Source of the DNA: Nereocystis luetkeana
Taxonomy: Eukaryota; Sar; Phaeophyceae; Laminariales; Laminariaceae
NCBI GenBank assembly: GCA_031213475.1
Contig: JARUPZ010000026.1
Span: 2,870,823 to 2,934,822, forward strand
Reading direction: 5' to 3'
Length of the DNA stretch: 64,000 nt
Made by a program: the position numbers and the translations under genes. Under the pieces are notes generated by a model that saw nothing but the letters and a program-made list of their open reading frames with translations, did not search any database and was not told the DNA's origin. How positions within the stretch are numbered: position 1 is the stretch's first letter; every line of letters begins with the position of its first letter. Positions 10,029 to 21,366 of the stretch are shown piece by piece.

Positions 10029-11181
10029 ATAGTATTAATAGTACGTGCGTACATGACGTACCGATGCAGTGCGGCCGGCACCTGCAGTATATCGGAAAGA
10101 CAGAGCTACACCAGCAGCAGCGTCGGCATACTATTAATATGACGTGCCACTACCGACGGAAGATTCAGGCACGGTCGGTATTCTTATCGATGCCGAAAAA
10201 GTTACCCTCGTCATGAATACGACTTATTACTTTCCCTCCCAGAGTGGTATTCATGGGTAAATAAATAGCGGACAAACTGTCAGATTTTGTACCACCACTA
10301 CAAGAAACTACGGAGCCAGCCCCGTATATACGTGATACGTTACGTAGCGACCGACACGTACCACACGCAGGTTGCAAAGTCCAGATGAGTCAGTCCCGAG
10401 TCCCGAAACAAAACTCGATCTCCCACATGGGTGTGTCTTTTTGGTATATGCGTCTATCCAAGTGCATACCAGGTGTATCTTAATAATAATACCCTGGTAC
10501 ACTTGGTCCTTGAGATCGAAGGACCGCTTGTTGGGTAGTACATGGTGTCCAAAAAATGTAAGGACCATGGTTAATACTGGCAATAACCATACGTTACCTA
10601 CATTTCCGGATAGAGTGGTTGGTAGTAAACAATAGCGGTGGGGCGGTTCAAATCCCGCCAGAACCAAAAACGCGCTTTTTCCCTGAAAACCTCACGGGCC
10701 GGACTGGGCCGGCGACCCGTGAGATTGGTACTGCACATCACGGGCCGGCCCCACCCGCAAGAGTTGGCCCCACCCGCGGAGGCCCGTAAGTTTTTCCAGG
10801 CATGCATGTTAGCAGTATCCGTTCGCGAACAGTGCACAAGTGCACACACCAGATACATACCTGGTAGCAGGTAAACGATGATGCGGAAGGTTCCCGTAAT
10901 GTTTACGGTTCTTGAAAGGTGAGGTAACAGCGCCCTAAAAAGAAATGCCTCGACATAAACGTTGGACACCCTGAAAACCTCCCCTTTTTCGAGGTATCCT
11001 CACAAAAAAAACACGATGGCAGCGATTCCATCCCCTGCCGAAACGATTGCGGTATTCTGGTGCGCGGTACCTGCTTCGGTACTACAGCAGTGTATAATAG
11101 CGGTTCTTGAGTACTCGTATCATACTACTACTGTACTGTAACAATACTTCTATTATATACGTACCAGGTACCTGGTAGCTA
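10029..11181. other. unassigned sequence
   Basis: No gene recognised over ~1.15 kb. A TTCAAATCCCGCC word near 10650 resembles a Pol III B box, but the arms do not pair as a tRNA. TACCAGGTACCTGGTA at 11164-11178. Confidence 0.4.
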
Positions 11182-11285
11182 TTACGGGGGGCCATAGTTA
11201 ATAGGACCTATGGTATACATAAAAACCTGTACATTTAACCATTTTTACTAACAGTATTTGGTCCTATTAACTATGGTCCCCCGAA
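11182..11285 (-). mobile_element. M1 MITE copy
   Basis: TTACGGGGGGCCATAGTTAA to AACTATGGTCCCCCGAAA. Confidence 0.87.
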
Positions 11286-11290
11286 ATAGG

Positions 11291-11610
11291 ATGTCGGCCG
11301 ATTCTTCACAGTGCTTCACCTAGCAACAATGGTGGGATGTACCACACCTCGTGCGAGAGCGATGTAGAACACCGCAAGCAACAGAGCCAAAAGGTATGTA
11401 CCGGTACGTAGGCTTCGACGAAATCGATATTTTTCGTTCCAAATCATTCATTGCTAAAAAATGTCGACCGATTCTTCAAACCTTCTTTCCCTACTCGCGC
11501 TGTAGGATTTTGTGTGGAATGATAGCACCCTTCCTGCGAGTGCGAGAGCGATGCAGAGCACCCACCGCGAGCAACAGAGCCCTACGGTTTTACAGGCTAC
11601 CTTGGTATGA
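11291..11610. repeat. 170 bp tandem duplication
   Basis: ATGTCGGCCGATTCTTCA at 11291 and ATGTCGACCGATTCTTCA at 11461 start two units. Both also contain the GCGAGAGCGATG block followed by GAGCAACAGAGCC-type sequence. Confidence 0.7.
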
Positions 11611-12027
11611 AACATAGATCTGTTACGAGTTCCAAAGTATGGACCCTCGGCCAGTGGGGCGGAGGGGCTGGCCCTAAACCCCTCTAGTACCAGCATACAA
11701 CTGGTCCTTTAGGGCGGTATCACCAGTAGGCTCGTACTCGACAACAGTCTCAACCTGCGGCGAAACGCAAGGCCTGTTTTTTCTTCCTCTGGGTGTATGC
11801 GTGTGTGCCTCCTACCGTCGCCCCCAACAAAACAAGAGCGCCAGTTGGCAGCAGCAGTCCGTGAAAAAAAAATAGACCAGTGGGAATGTCTGCCGGCACA
11901 AATCGTACAAATCAGACCGCAAGTTCATGTTCCAGATACTTCCGGGCATACATACCGCCAGTTCAACATCTAGACGTTTCCCGGCCGGCATATCCCAGTT
12001 CACGACCTACGGTTGCGCAACTCGGGT
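11611..12027. other. unassigned sequence
   Basis: No gene or element end recognised. Confidence 0.35.
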
Positions 12028-12390
12028 AAGATACCGTATGCCACTATCACACTAGGGTGATAAAATAACACACCCCCCTCGGACGATTTTCAAACCTGGG
12101 TTCTCTCGACAACGGATCCCACTTCACGACCTACCGGTGCGTATTTCGGGTCAGACACCGTATCACACTATCACACTAGGGTGATAAAATAACACACCCC
12201 CTCGAACGATTTTCGAACCTGGGTTTCTCAACAACGGGGAGGGCGTACTGAATACGACGACATATTTCCAAAGCCATCGTTTTCGTTGTGCGCGCCCCTC
12301 ATGTCTCATGAGAAAACCGCGTCTAAAAAAATCGGCCGAGGGGGTGTGTTATCTTATCACCCTAGTGTGATAGTGTCATACGGTAGATCC
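12028..12390. mobile_element. M3 MITE with partial second copy
   Basis: A left M3 end at 12035-12115 (ATCACACTAGGGTGATAAA) is followed by a complete M3 from about 12165 to 12383. Its right end reads CCGAGGGGGTGTGTTATC, then CACCCTAGTGTGATAGTG. The short sequence between resembles the flank after the complete copy (CCCAGTTCACGA), so this may be a tandem duplication of element plus flank. Confidence 0.75.
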
Positions 12391-12844
12391 CAGTTCACGA
12401 TCTACTAGTGCAGATTTTTCCGGGGAGAATAGGCCCCAGTTAATTATGTACCAGGTAGATATTTAGGGGCAGATGTACCCCTGACTTTTACCATTCCGGA
12501 CGTGTAGCAACCGTTTAGGTCTTGATATACGCATCAACGATCCTTTTTCGTCTGGGTTTCCAATAACGACCTAAGATCTTGTGTTTGTCGGGCGGGAGGG
12601 GGGGGTAGTTGTGTGAAACGGCTCTTTCGCACATTTTGATGACTGGGTGGGAACTGCAATACGACACACACCTCGTGCTCAACACACCCAACCCCTCATA
12701 GCGGCAAACACAGACAGAATCTACCGTAAATCGTGATATATTTCCGTGTGCGAAAACGAACGCCGCACACACAACCAAAAGCGCGGGAAAAAGAAACAAA
12801 AAAAACGAGACATTGGGGAAGAAAAATAAGGGTATAGACGACAA
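12391..12844. other. unassigned sequence
   Basis: No gene recognised; a 109-codon minus frame (12515-12844) is hydrophobic but has no identifiable domain. Confidence 0.35.
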
Positions 12845-12975
12845 GCCCTAATTGCAACACCATCTTCCTAACCCCAACCCCGCCCCGACCTCGAGCCCCC
12901 CAAAGGGTTAGGGGAGAGGGTCAGGCTTAGGGAGGGATATGGGGTCACGATTGGGGATAGCGTTGGGGTCGGTTC
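12845..12975. repeat. degenerate GGGTTAGG-rich tract
   Basis: CCTAACCCCAACCCC at the start and AAGGGTTAGGGGAGAGGGTC further on suggest decayed telomere-like or G-rich repeats in inverted arrangement. Confidence 0.4.
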
Positions 12976-13240
12976 GGGTTGTCGCGACTATTGGCAATCC
13001 ATGGACTGCAGCGTACTCAAGTGCAGTCTACATATAGGCCATACCACGGATCGCAATTGGCGCTCTCGGCCTCCGGCTCTGCGGCTCTTGCGGAGGGCTG
13101 GCTGCCCTGGCCCTGTCTCTGGACCGCTACGGTTGCACATAGACGCCGTCGTCGGGCTGCGTCCGGGCCGGCTTGCGAGATAGAAATCGACCAAAAGGTG
13201 TTGCGAGAGTGTAGTCGCAAGAAGTCGTGCTGCACACCCT

Positions 13241-13337
13241 TGACCCTTTTAGAACCGCAGTCCCGTTCTGGGGACAAACCAGTCAAATTTCAAGTAGTTT
13301 TGTCCCCAAACGGGACCGCGGTTCTAAAGGGGTTAAC
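13241..13337. mobile_element. M2 MITE copy, twin of 28129
   Basis: ACCCTTTTAGAACCGCAGTC to ACCGCGGTTCTAAAGGGGTTAA. By eye the element sequence is the same as the copy at 28129-28225, implying recent activity or gene conversion. Confidence 0.88.
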
Positions 13338-13384
13338 CCTAGCCCGATCTCGACGTCCCCAAAAGGTGAGAGGAAGTAAGTCTA

Positions 13385-13625
13385 CGCAAGCTGGCGTCGC
13401 AGTTTTTGGGGCCACCCGTGATAAATTGAGACACCTGTGGCCAGACCACGAGATGTCGTACGGATCTCTATTCAAGATCGTGTCGCCACTATTAATAGGG
13501 GGCGCCCAAGACGGACGCCTGTGACCAGACCACGAGGTGTTGAACGAGTGTGTTTGCAAGGCAGTGTAGCGGATAGAGGCGCCCGAGGTAGACAAGACAC
13601 CTGTGGCCAGGCCACGGCTGGCTGT
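13385..13625. repeat. 83 bp tandem repeat, about 3 units
   Basis: GACACCTGTGGCCAGACCAC recurs at 13430, 13513 (GACGCCTGTGACCAGACCAC) and 13596, with GGCGCCC-type blocks between. Confidence 0.7.
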
Positions 13626-14544
13626 TGCCATCAGGAGATCGATCAGAGCAAAAAACTTTTGAGAGACGGGAAAAAAAAAGTCCTTGCGCGGCCGAGTTGA
13701 CCTGCTGGAGAGATAAAAGGTGAAGAACGAACGCAACAACAAAAAGCCCATGCGCGCCTCTGCTTCAAGGATACCTGGTACCTGGTACACATGACACATA
13801 CTGGCCCCCCAAGGCGCCCGTATACCTCAGCCCTCCACGGCAACCCAGCTTTACTCATACCTCACTCATACCAGCGTATAGGTCATACTGGAGTGGCAAG
13901 GGCAAGGAGACTTGGGACACTGGTGTTGGAAAAAGAAAAAGTTTCCTGCGACACATACTTCGAAGTACCGCATCATACGTGCATACCACGTATACAAGGT
14001 ATAACGGGTATAATGTAAAAAGAGAGCGTACATGAATACATCTATACGAAGCGCTTGGCTTCAAAACCAACTACCTGGTACTCCGTATTAAATATATATA
14101 CCTGGTATATAGAGCATAATAAATCACGTCAACACACCAGGTACATCGTAACTCGTGTACATGCATGTACCGGTACCGGTACTGCTGTAAAATACATGCG
14201 TGCTGGTATACAACTACCATGGTGCCTGGTAAACTGGTACATGCGGTACGCACGTACTACTGGAGATATTCTGAGTTTTTGTCGCAAGAACTGCTATTAA
14301 TACTACAGCAGTAACAATGCTCCCGATGAATCGTATATAAAAACATGTACCCCCTGCTGTCGTAGTAAAAATAGGACGAGTGTATACGAGAAAATAAATA
14401 ATACCAGGTACCTGGTACCTGGTATGCATGCACATACGACTACGGTACAACAACTACGTAATGCGGTTGCGTTTCTCGGAAAACGCCACCGAACCACGTG
14501 GCGGATCCGCGCCATGCCCCCTGTCGACTTAGAGCCCCCAGAAT
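13626..14544. other. unassigned sequence with dense TACCTGGTA words
   Basis: No gene recognised. Overlapping TACCTGGTA/TACCAGGTA palindromes at 13772-13788, 14089-14112 and 14402-14425; also TACCGGTACCGGTA near 14168. Confidence 0.45.
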
Positions 14545-14547
14545 AGT

Positions 14548-14570
14548 AGAGGGTTAGGGTTAGGGTTACG
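14548..14570 (+). repeat. short TTAGGG telomere-type tract
   Basis: About three tandem GGGTTA units. Interstitial in position; TTAGGG is the telomere unit in many eukaryotes. Confidence 0.6.
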
Positions 14571-14770
14571 TTATTATAGGGCTGGGATAATAACGGCCAG
14601 GGATGCGTGCTACCAGATACGTGTTACGGCTATCGATGGCGAAACCGCACCACAGTCAGCTCATGATCTATTTACGGATCCATGAGATCGCAACCTGCCG
14701 TTAGGATATGTTGCGCAAGATCTGGGAGGTACCGATTACAAGGTCCCACCACAAAAAAAAGCATGTCCTG

Positions 14771-15245
14771 TGGATCATGTACCATACATACACGGCTACC
14801 ACCCGGCAACATGACCAACTGCTGTGCAGCAGTAGGTACGCAGCATTACGTACTACTGATGTAGAGCAGTAGGTCCTACTGCTGTACAGCAGTAAGTACG
14901 CAGCAGTAGGTACTACTGATGTAGAGCAGTAGGTCCTACTGCTGTACAGCAGTAAGTACGCAGCAGTAGGTACTACTGATGTAGAGCAGTAGGTCCTCTG
15001 GATCATGTACCATACATACACGGCTACCACCCGGCAACATGACCTACTGCTGTGAAGCAGTAGGTACGCAGCAGTAGATACTACTGATGTAGAGCAGTAG
15101 GTCCTACTGCTGTGCAGCAGTAGGTACGCAGCAGTAGGTACTACTGATGTAGAGCAGTAGGTCCTACTGCTGTGCAGCAGTAGGTACGCAGCAGTAGGTA
15201 CTACTGATGTAGAGCAGTAGGTCCTACAGCTGTACAGCAGTAGAT
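14771..15245. repeat. 228 bp higher-order satellite with 60 bp units
   Basis: A leader (GATCATGTACCATACATACA) at 14773 recurs at 15001, giving a 228 bp period. Each block then holds about three 60 bp units built from TACTGCTGTACAGCAGTA, TACGCAGCAGTAGG and GATGTAGAGCAGTAGG. Because 60 is a multiple of three, a long minus-strand frame (188 codons) stays open; it is a by-product. The unit is a concatenation of the TACAGCAGTA palindrome found singly elsewhere. Confidence 0.85.
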
Positions 15246-15302
15246 CATGACAGGCGTCAAAATACAAGGGATAGGTACAGCTGTCACCGCCTGCATTTAG
15301 GG

Positions 15303-15675
15303 AGGGGAGAAAAATAGGGGGGTTCCAGTATATATGGAGGCATTTCCTATCACGGGAAACATTTTTAATCCCGCGAACGGCAAACGGCGCGTGAATTTGC
15401 GAAGGCGACCGTCAAAGATAGGGATTTCCGGTATATATTATATAAGGAGGCGTTTCCGACCAGTTTTTTTTTTCTGCACCATGAACAGCACGAACATTGC
15501 GCGAACACGGCGCGAGGGTACGCGAAAACGACCGTTAAAAATAGGGGTCTCGAGCATATTCAAGGAGGCGTTCCCTACCAGGGTTCTTCTTTTACATGAG
15601 AATATATAAATGTCCGTAAACGGCAAAAGAAATGCGCGGACACGGCGCGTGGATAGGCGAAGGCGACCGTAAGCA
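15303..15675. repeat. ~120 bp tandem repeat, 3 units
   Basis: Each unit carries AAATAGGGG or AGATAGGGATTTCC, then GGAGGCGTTTCC, an AACGGCAAACGGCGCG-like block and GCGAAGGCGACCGT. Units start near 15306, 15416 and 15537. Confidence 0.75.
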
Positions 15676-15699
15676 TGCCGCCTGCTAGAACACCCCACG

Positions 15700-16735
15700 C
15701 GCCCCCCGACAGATCCTGATCTACAGCGATAGATCATCTGTAGTTCCTCACCTGCCTTTGTGAGAGTTGTGCAGGATCTGTACAACACAGATCATCCAAC
15801 CCAGAAAAACATGTGCTACTCAGATCATGAACATTATACGGGTTCCACCCGGCAACATGAGCTGTTGTATGACGGATAGATCAGTTCAGATGATACGAGA
15901 TCAGAATAGATCTACCGTGAAGAATCTAGAACAAGAGCTGTGGGAATGGTCTGCAGGTGATCTGTGGATGATCTGTGGACGATCTGGTCAAGGTGTGGAA
16001 CAATGCACACGTCGGCAAGATGATGATCTATCTATCTAGCGTATATCATCTAGATCCTAACCCACCGTTGTGATAATGAGGGGCAGGATCTGCATGTAGT
16101 ATACATAGATCCGACCTAGGAAACCATGTCCTGTACGTAGATCATCAGATTATACCAGGTATATATATATATAATGGCTTCCACCCGTCAACATGAGCTA
16201 CCGTTATAGATCATACATATAGATCAGCGATGTATCTGCCGTGAAAGGTGTACATCGTGAAGTGGGAGTGATCTGTAGATTACCGATCAGTCCGAAGCAT
16301 TAACAAGTGGAACGCAAGTGCCACTCTGGACGGCAACGTAAGGACTATTTCGAGATGAATACGACGATCAAGCGGTCTTTATACTAGCGCCCAGAGCCGT
16401 ACGTATAGATCAGGGATGTATCTATTCTGAAAGGTTTATATCGTGCAGTGGTCTGTAGATGATCTGTACAGTAGATGATCTTACCGAAGCATGAACAGGT
16501 GAAAGGCAAGTACCACTCTGGACGGCAACGTAAGGACTATTTCGACATCAATATGAAGACCAAGCGGCCCTTACATTTACGCCCAGGGTGGCACATTTGG
16601 ATCAGGAAGCCGTTTGCCCTGAAAGATCTAGATCATCAACTGCGGGACAGATCTGTAGATGATCTGCAGATGATCTGTCCGATGGTTGAACCGGTAAAAC
16701 GCCAAGTACCACGCTGGACGGCAACATCGGGGGTA
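15700..16735. repeat. ~190 bp complex tandem repeat rich in GATC palindromes
   Basis: Blocks AGATCAGGGATGTATCT, TGATCTGTAGATGATCTG, CACTCTGGACGGCAACGTAA and GGACTATTTCGA recur with a ~190 bp period (16221, 16407, 16600). Weaker relatives start at about 15880. CACCCGGCAACATGA also links this array to the leader of the 14771-15245 array. Confidence 0.7.
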
Positions 16736-16739
16736 GGCG

Positions 16740-16771
16740 AAGCGCGCACGCACGCACGCACGCACGCATAA
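16740..16771. repeat. (CACG)n microsatellite
   Basis: Several tandem GCAC/CACG units. Confidence 0.9.
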
Positions 16772-16810
16772 CGAACATGGTGGTTTCGGGAAGATCTCGT
16801 CGACACGTGC

Positions 16811-16910
16811 CCTCAACTATCTGAGGACCGCAGTTTCGTTTTGGGGTCAAACCAGTCAATTTTCAAGTAGTTTGTCCCCAGAACGGGACTGCGGTCCTAA
16901 AAGGGTTAAC
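16811..16910. mobile_element. M2 MITE copy
   Basis: CCTCAACTATCTGAGGACCG (left CCCTTT lost) to GACTGCGGTCCTAAAAGGGTTAA. Confidence 0.82.
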
Positions 16911-17018
16911 GCAACACTCGGCGGATGGCATTCTCTCCAATATCGAGAAAAGCAGCTCCAAAGTTCCTCGGATGGGGGGGCGTTAACTTCCGATTCGATT
17001 TCCTCCAAAACCAACAAC

Positions 17019-17275
17019 GGGGGGAGGGGCACTCGACATCATATGCATTGCCGTAGTTGTATGACAGTAGACCCTCGCATCCCCACAATGCCGGGACGGA
17101 GCACGTCGGGTTTTCACCGACCAGGCAGCCATTGCTTGCACCAAGCGCGAAGCGAAACGTGAGGTATTCGGCGCGTCGCATGAAGAGTTGAGCTTCATCC
17201 TATTAATACCAACAACCGCTCGTGAGGCGGACTTGCATATGGATAGAGGGCTTCGATGAGTGAGTTTCTTCCCCG
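17019..17275 (-). mobile_element. PC-element copy with poly(C) tail
   Basis: Read on the minus strand it ends CATATGATGTCGAGTGCCCC plus a C-rich tail (17019-17029). It contains the GACCCTCGCATCC-type, CCGGGACGGAGCA and TTTTCACCGACCAGGCAG blocks (plus-strand spelling) shared with 41808-42345 and 47060-47705. Function unknown. Confidence 0.75.
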
Positions 17276-17344
17276 GTGTGGCCACAGGGGGGGGGGGGGG
17301 GGGTACAACAAAAGGGTGACCTTGAGCAAAACTCGTGGACAAAT

Positions 17345-17640
17345 TTTCCGTAAAAATACACCGCACTCTCCCTGTCGTCGAAAAAATGAGCTTCAAAGTT
17401 CGTCCGAGACGGGGGCGTGTGCTATCTAACCGCGGGCATGAACTTCCGAGTTGGGGGGGGAGGGGAGCGGGGGGGCACACACAGCGAAAATGGTGGCTGT
17501 TGGAGTAGTTCATTGGGACCATCCCGTAAAAATGCATCGCCAGCCGGAAGTTGCTCTCTCCACGTTATCGAGAAAAATCAGCTTCAAAGTTCGTCCGAAC
17601 GGGTGTGTTATCCAACCCGCAAGGTTTCTCAAGTCTTTGT
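17345..17640. repeat. diverged ~190 bp repeat, two units
   Basis: AGCTTCAAAGTTCGTCCGA at 17388 and 17580, with a third relative at 16950 (GCTCCAAAGTTCCTCGGA). Each is followed by a CGGGGGCGTGTGCTATC / CGGGTGTGTTATCC block resembling M3 ends. Confidence 0.55.
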
Positions 17641-18311
17641 TCGCATATACGTGGCGCGTGGCGGCAGTCCAAGCAAACAGCAGTGCTTTTCGCTCGTTAC
17701 GCTATCAATAGTGTAGCGGCCGGCGCACGCGAATATTCTCTTGGGGCGTGCCGAGGAAATATTTTGCCTTGACCCGGTTCAGTCCAGCATTAATTGGTCC
17801 CTCTCATAGTGCAGGGTGAGTAGCACCGGCTGCCCCCCACGTATAGCGCTTATCAAAACCGCTCGGCAGAGATGGGAGTATACATATAGTGCCGGTCGGT
17901 TGCCGCTACAAATAGTGCCGGATGCCGCTGTAAATTGTACCGGCATTGTTGGCTGGCACATACCGGCTCTCTATACAGTAGGAACCATTACTATAATGTA
18001 CTGCACTCTAATTGCAAATGTTTCTTCCCCAAAACAGGAGTGCCGAAAGGGGTGAGATTCGTATACGAACCACTACCCCCCCCCCCTCGTTGCTTTCGCG
18101 GTCATCGCAGGACCATTATCACACGGTCGATGCCCTGGGCTGGTGCGTGTTTTGCACTGCAACCGGCGTGTGGAGTGCCACTGCGGGGGCGGACGCGCGC
18201 GGTCGGGTTTCGTTCGATGACGTTCTTGCGTGCTCATCGCTATCATGTACTGCACTGCTGTACAGAAACTTGAATGTCACTCAAATTGCAAGTATTTTCT
18301 CTCCGCGACAG
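17641..18311. other. unassigned sequence
   Basis: No gene recognised; GCCGCTACAAATAGTGCCGG at 17901 recalls sequence near 2245. Confidence 0.35.
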
Positions 18312-18405
18312 GAGGGGTTTTAGCGCCGCAGTTCCGTTTTGGGGACAAACTCCGTAGAATTAGAGCGGCTTGTCCCCTGAACGGGAATGCAGTCCTAAAA
18401 GGGGT
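18312..18405. mobile_element. M2 MITE copy
   Basis: GGGGTTTTAGCGCCGCAGTT to AATGCAGTCCTAAAAGGGGT. Confidence 0.82.
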
Positions 18406-20240
18406 CAAGTCTCGGTCAAACGAGAATACATGGCCCGGTCTTCTCCCCATAGCAGAAGCAATGGTTGATGTTGTTGTTGTTGTTCTCACATTAATAACTC
18501 TCTGACGAAGGAGTCCGTGGTCACACAAAGGTGCTGGAGCCCTAGGAAGATCCGAAAAACAAAAAAAAAAATCGAAAATTCGGCTGCCTCAAAATACACG
18601 AGACGAAAAAAGCGCACACAAGATAAAACCAATGTGCAAAACTGAACTAACATGGCCGCGGGTATATCCTCTCAACTATAACATAGAAGAGTACCCCCGT
18701 TCCCACCACTAACCAACTCGTGGCTGCTGACTACAGCGGATGCTGTCTGAAGTGCTGCCTGCACCGTACGAGACGCACGGTAGTCGTGAAAACGAAAGAG
18801 GAACACACCTGCCTGCTATCTGGAGTGCTGTCAGAGTGAAGACTCGCGGATGTGCAGTGAAAAAAAAGAGCAATCGAACCTTACTACCACACGAATATCA
18901 ACGATCGCCATCTCTTCCTGGACTGTCTGACACAAAAAGGTGCAGCACAGTTATGATACCACGTCCCTGATAATTGCGTAGGTTATTCCCCATGAAGGGT
19001 ACACAACTCGTTAAACTACAAAGACCAGTGACGACATTTATAACAAGTACCGGTAGATACTATTCTGCCTCGTGAAAAACAATACCAGGAAAAAACAAAC
19101 TATGACTGCTTCTCTCGTGATGATAGTGTGCGCGCAGATCATGGGTCTCCATGCACCGTCTTCCTGCCGCTCTTCATGGCCGCATCATCGCCTTGGCCCA
19201 ATCCACCCGCTCCTTTGCGCGTGCACTCGTTGACATTCCCTTCCAGTCGTTTCCCTTTCGCCGTCATCCTGAAAAACAAAATGCTCCTCGCACTTGCGGT
19301 TCTGATCTGGAAAATAAAAATTCTCGCGCAGGGGGAGGTCAATCCGTCTCTTCCCCGCACGTCGACGCTTAGTCTCCCTCCTCCCTCGTCGTCGAATCCA
19401 GCCTCCTACCGGCGCAATAGACTGCCGTAGTGTGGCCTGTGGTGGCGCCTGCCTCCGCGCACGGACACCCCGATTGAGCATTGCTGCTCTGCCGCAGCTG
19501 CCTAAAAAAGACGCGCGAATCGTAGGTCTCCGTGCCTGACGCACCACGTACGACCCAACTCTACTGCCGCCTGAGCCTCGCGGCCACAGGCAGCAGCAAG
19601 AAGGTATCACTCCTTGAGGGTGAGTCCGGCCTTACACCCGCCACAAAGACCTACCCCACTCGCTATTAGCCTGATAGGGCATGCCTCGCGGCATTCCTTG
19701 CCGAGGCAGCGAGGGGAACGGAAGATGTAGACAACCCTGGCCCTTGTATGTACGTACGGACGGACGGACGGACGGACTCCTTGGGATGAATTCCAGAGTC
19801 TACAGCAGTCAAAGATGTCGGGAGACAGGACTTTTAACCCTTGACAGACAGCAGCTTTGCCTGGGCATGCCGTGACTGACACCAAACTACTAGGTTTCAG
19901 TGTGAAACACTTCTGCCCTGTGTACACCCTTGACACCGCATGTTTTGCCTTGGTTGACATGTCTCCCGACACCTTTGACAGCAGTGGGGGAGGCATGTAT
20001 AGGCCCACTTTTTTGGTCTTTTGACAGCAGTGGAGGAGGTATGTATAGACCCACTTTTTTGGTGGGATGCTCAAGAAACTTGGCTTCAAGAAATCGCGCT
20101 CAGAGGCCAGCGCTGCACTCAGTCCTCCCACTACACCAACAGCCTACCCTCAAGGCCGTTCAAGTCTGAGCTATGCGGTCTGTTCAGTCACGAGATACAG
20201 CAGTACCGATTGTGTTTACAGCAAGTGTGTGTGTGCGACA
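18406..20240. other. 1.8 kb with no recognised gene
   Basis: Contains a (GGAC)n run at 19757-19777 and a 46 bp direct duplication starting TTTGACAGCAGTGG at 19974 and 20020. Overlapping frames of 60-174 codons on both strands have no recognised domain. A host exon cannot be excluded in this stretch. Confidence 0.35.
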
Positions 20241-20242
20241 AC

Positions 20243-20471
20243 CCTTTCAGGACCGCAGTCCCGTTTCGACGAAAAACTATTTACGGGGGGGGGGGCATAG
20301 TAAATAGGACCTAATATTGTTAGTAAAAAATAACATTATATAGGTTTTAGTGTCTGCCATAGGTCCTATTAACTATGGTCCCCCGTAATACTTAGAATTT
20401 CAGTAGTTAACAAGCTGCTTAGAATTTCAGTGCTTTGTCCCCAACACGGGACTGCATCTCTCCAAGGGTTG
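20243..20471. mobile_element. M2 MITE interrupted by M1
   Basis: The left arm ACCCTTTCAGGACCGCAGTC is broken at 20280 by an M1. After it, AATTTCAGTGCTTTGTCCCC and GGGACTGCATCTCTCCAAGG complete M2, with a short duplicated CTTAGAATTTCAG block. Confidence 0.78.
20281..20388 (+). mobile_element. M1 MITE nested in M2
   Basis: TTACGGGGGGGGGGGCATAG to AACTATGGTCCCCCGTAA, flanked by TA on both sides. Confidence 0.85.
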
Positions 20472-20473
20472 CT

Positions 20474-20580
20474 ATTACGGGGGGCCATAGTTAACAGGAC
20501 CAAATATTGTTCGTAAAAGTGCTTAAATATATAGGTTTTTATGTACACCATAGGTCCTGTTAACTAGGGTCCCCCGTAAT
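20474..20580 (+). mobile_element. M1 MITE copy
   Basis: TTACGGGGGGCCATAGTTAA to AACTAGGGTCCCCCGTAAT; flanked by TA. Confidence 0.87.
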
Positions 20581-20812
20581 AGCTTTTTTTCGTGTTGATT
20601 CTTCCCTCCTCGGGGGCAATACTCAATCTTTCCCTCCATGGGTAATTGGAGTCTGTTCTGTGACGTACAGACCGCACTGTTTGTGGTGATCACTACAAGT
20701 AAGAACAACAACATCCGTCACAAGGCCGCTGGGGATGCAAGGCCTGCGCCTCAAGTCTTGGCTGATGACGTAGACGCCCATGTCACGCCTCCTCTCCACA
20801 ACAGGGGCGCAT

Positions 20813-20910
20813 ACACCCTTTTAGCACAAGCAGTCCCGTTGGTGGGGACAAACCAGTCAAACTCTGAGTCACCTGTCCCCGACACGGGACAGCGGTCCTA
20901 AAAGGGTTAA
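20813..20910. mobile_element. M2 MITE copy
   Basis: ACACCCTTTTAGCACAAGCA to GACAGCGGTCCTAAAAGGGTTAA. Confidence 0.82.
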
Positions 20911-21260
20911 TACAAGCACTTTCTTTTTTTGCCGAAATTGGCGAAAACAGAGTTGAGCTCCAACGGCGGCGCGATCGTTTTTCAGCACTCGAGTTTCTCT
21001 TCTCCCAGTGAAGAGGAAGGCTGCCAAATACTGACACATACCACTCCTTCCTGAATGTTTAAGACCGATTTTTCTGAAAAGTAATGTACAAACGATCCTT
21101 ATATTTAGGAAAAGAGTGGTACCGAAAAAGGGTGCGGTCTCGGTAAGATCTGGTCCAGAGCTTTCCGAAAAATATCACATACCTGGTACGTACCTGTGTA
21201 CCCCGTAACAAGGGCTGGCGACAAACCGTACCTCTGTACCAACTTGACGCTCTTTGTTTA
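20911..21260. other. unassigned sequence
   Basis: Nothing recognised. Confidence 0.35.
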
Positions 21261-21366
21261 GCCTTTTACGTAGGACTGCAGTCCCGTCTTAAAGGCAAAC
21301 CACTCAAATTCCAAGTAATTTGTCCCCAATTGTCCCTAAAACAGGAATGCAGTCCTAAATAGTTTG
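21261..21366. mobile_element. M2 MITE copy with TACGTA insert
   Basis: Reads CCTTTTACGTAGGACTGCAG where other copies read CCTTTTAGGACTGCAG, a gain of CGTA at 21267-21272. Interior has the doubled TTGTCCCCAA variant. Confidence 0.8.

Noticed and set aside
10600..10668. possible tRNA gene (TTCAAATCCCGCC near the end of the segment)
   Set aside because: T-arm, D-arm and acceptor stems do not pair as a cloverleaf; probably chance or a remote SINE relic.
14771..15245. CRISPR-like array
   Set aside because: Units are contiguous 60 bp tandem repeats without unique spacers, in a eukaryotic repeat context.
14701..15267. 188-codon minus-strand frame with repeated Leu/Ser/Thr/Tyr peptide
   Set aside because: Direct translation of a 60 bp satellite unit; periodic and without any domain.
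19128..20131. candidate host exons in the 18.4-20.2 kb gap
   Set aside because: Several overlapping frames with no recognised domain or splice-supported structure; kept as unassigned.
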